From Muribaculaceae bacterium Zag1 (lineage in GTDB: Bacteria; Bacteroidota; Bacteroidia; Bacteroidales; Muribaculaceae): DNA of 51,458 nucleotides. A program made the position numbers and the translations under genes. Location: assembly GCA_002633115.1 (NCBI GenBank), contig NWBJ01000136.1, positions 1 through 51,458 on the forward strand. The letters run 5' to 3'. Shown here in pieces: positions 50,464 to 51,458 of this stretch; positions within the stretch are counted from its first letter, which is position 1; each line of letters opens with the position of its first letter. The notes beneath the pieces were generated by a model. It did not search any database. It saw nothing but the letters and a program-made list of their open reading frames with translations, and was not told where the DNA came from.

Positions 50464-51441
50464 ATGAAAGAAGATTTTTTGGATACCCCTCGGGGCAGAG
50501 AGGCTATGGAGCTTTGGACTGTGGCGCAAAGCGGTAGGGAGGACGACTTGCAGAGAGTCCTTGATGCGTATCCGCTTATTATTGAGCCTCGAGGCCGGAA
50601 AGACCACATCCATTTGGGGATTGCCATAAAGGCGGTAATGGAGTACAGGCCTGAGCCAAAGGGACCTGCTGGTGGCGACTGGTTTATGGGCCTGTGCGAG
50701 TTTATGCTCAGCCGAGGGTATGTTGGCTCTTGGAGGGATGTCGACGAGTTTGTGCCGGTGGTTTCGCTGGCGCTCTATACCAAATACCCCGACAGCGGCT
50801 TCGCGCCTATGCTGTATCAAGACCGCTACTACCTGTTGGGACAAGTGGCCGAAGGTCTTGGATTGGCTTTGCCCCCGATTCCTCCGCAACACAAAATGCC
50901 TGAGCGAGCTCAATTGTATCCGGCGCTTTGCCGCTGTATCAATGATTACGGCGAGGAGCATCGCTTATCGCGAGTCCAGTTGGCCGCATTGATCCATAAT
51001 TATCCACTGCCGGTCTTTCTTGGCGACAATGAGATGCCAGCGCCGGCAAATGTATGGCTCGCCATGGGTAATGACGGCGAGTATCAGCGCATTATGCAGC
51101 GCGAGCAAGCCACCTGGCCGGCCAACAAGGATGCTCGCCGTGGCGACCTGATAGTGGTATATGCCCGTTCGCCTCAGGCTTATCTCCACTCGGTGTGGCA
51201 GGTTGAGGACAAAGCCTTCCCTAATCCCTTTAACCGCTATTATTTCCGCGTCGATTCTCGCCGTGTGGCTGTCACTCCGCCAGTATCTATACGCATGCTG
51301 CAAGCCGACCCAGTACTCGGCCAGCTCAACGTGGTGCGCCGCAACCTCCAAGGCATGAATGGCGAGCGTCTCCCTCGTCCCGCCTTCGATGCCCTCCTCG
51401 CCATCTGGCGCTCCCGAGGCTACGATTTCCCCTCCCTATAA
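50464..51441 (+). CDS. Protein with a possible EVE/PUA-like C-terminal domain
   Basis: 325 residues, no signal peptide. The first half is helical (REAMELWTVAQSGREDDLQRVLDA, ELFS-like blocks) and not recognised. The C-terminal half has NVWLAMGNDGEYQRIM, ARRGDLIVVYARSPQAYLHSV, RYYFRVDSRRVAVTPPVSIR and PVLGQLNVVRRNLQGM. The 'GD..VVY', 'ADPVL' and 'VRRNLQG' arrangement resembles EVE/PUA-like domains that bind modified bases, but this is by memory only. It is divergent from the sigma-54 gene, with 175 bases between them. No partner gene is visible before the window ends. Confidence 0.6.
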   Translation: MKEDFLDTPRGREAMELWTVAQSGREDDLQRVLDAYPLIIEPRGRKDHIHLGIAIKAVMEYRPEPKGPAGGDWFMGLCEFMLSRGYVGSWRDVDEFVPVVSLALYTKYPDSGFAPMLYQDRYYLLGQVAEGLGLALPPIPPQHKMPERAQLYPALCRCINDYGEEHRLSRVQLAALIHNYPLPVFLGDNEMPAPANVWLAMGNDGEYQRIMQREQATWPANKDARRGDLIVVYARSPQAYLHSVWQVEDKAFPNPFNRYYFRVDSRRVAVTPPVSIRMLQADPVLGQLNVVRRNLQGMNGERLPRPAFDALLAIWRSRGYDFPSL

Positions 51442-51458
51442 TCCCCTAAAAACCAACT

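Overview
The window looks like chromosome of a gut-type Bacteroidales bacterium, most likely in or near the Muribaculaceae (inference). Direct support comes from the many promoters of Bacteroidetes form (TTTG or TTG, 19-20 bases, TAnnTTTG), scarce Shine-Dalgarno sequences, and Bacteroidales gene orders: ilvD-ilvB-ilvN-acyl-ACP thioesterase-ilvC, thrS-infC-rpmI-rplT, rpsU-xer-hpf, and a sigma-54 activator-lptE-TPR-secG cluster. By eye the DNA is about half G+C, with a clearly more A+T-rich patch near 32.3-34.9 kb.

Layout. 0-1.6 kb: minus-strand pair of a metallophosphoesterase lipoprotein and an outer-membrane barrel. 1.7-2.7 kb: decayed restriction-modification locus (5-methylcytosine methyltransferase C-terminus plus scraps of a BsuBI/PstI-type endonuclease). 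2.7-5.3 kb: tight minus-strand operon (DUF1349 lipoprotein, FKBP isomerase, Nim-like flavoprotein, tag, small unknown protein), then a transposase N-terminal remnant. 5.7-6.8 kb: GH43 lipoprotein. 7.0-15.9 kb: accessory block with three 'RPRRFGKS' AAA-ATPase/PD-(D/E)XK genes on the plus strand, two DUF4143 ATPases on the minus strand, an orphan ParD antitoxin and a DUF1232 protein. Several promoters in this block are overlaid by private repeats, two of them with a 33-bp period. 15.9-19.2 kb: xylose operon xylB-xylA whose transporter is reduced to its C-terminus. 19.4-20.0 kb: rubrerythrin. 20.1-26.3 kb: branched-chain amino acid operon. 26.4-27.0 kb: outer-membrane protein with a candidate structured leader. 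27.2-32.2 kb: translation genes, a Xer recombinase and hibernation factor. 32.3-35.0 kb: foreign-looking DUF3791-DUF3990-DUF3791 module followed by a fourth RPRRFGKS ATPase-nuclease. 35.0-40.4 kb: bile-salt-hydrolase-like enzyme, PepSY-like protein, solute-binding protein, porin, DUF805 protein. 40.4-49 kb and on to 50.3 kb: envelope genes on the minus strand (M16 peptidase, ArnT-like glycosyltransferase, divIC, U32 peptidase, secG, TPR, lptE, sigma-54 activator). 50.5-51.4 kb: protein with an EVE/PUA-like C-terminal domain.

The most noteworthy signals are (1) repeats in the accessory block placed exactly over the -33 element of three ATPase-nuclease promoters, suggesting each gene carries its own operator, and (2) the DUF3990 gene sandwiched between two DUF3791 genes, a toxin-antitoxin-like arrangement inserted downstream of hpf. 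Several genes show decay in progress: a C7-tract frameshift, a Glu-to-Gly change in a nuclease motif, a truncated transporter, and a U32 peptidase whose tail runs through simple repeats into divIC. All family calls were made by reading motifs; no search was run.
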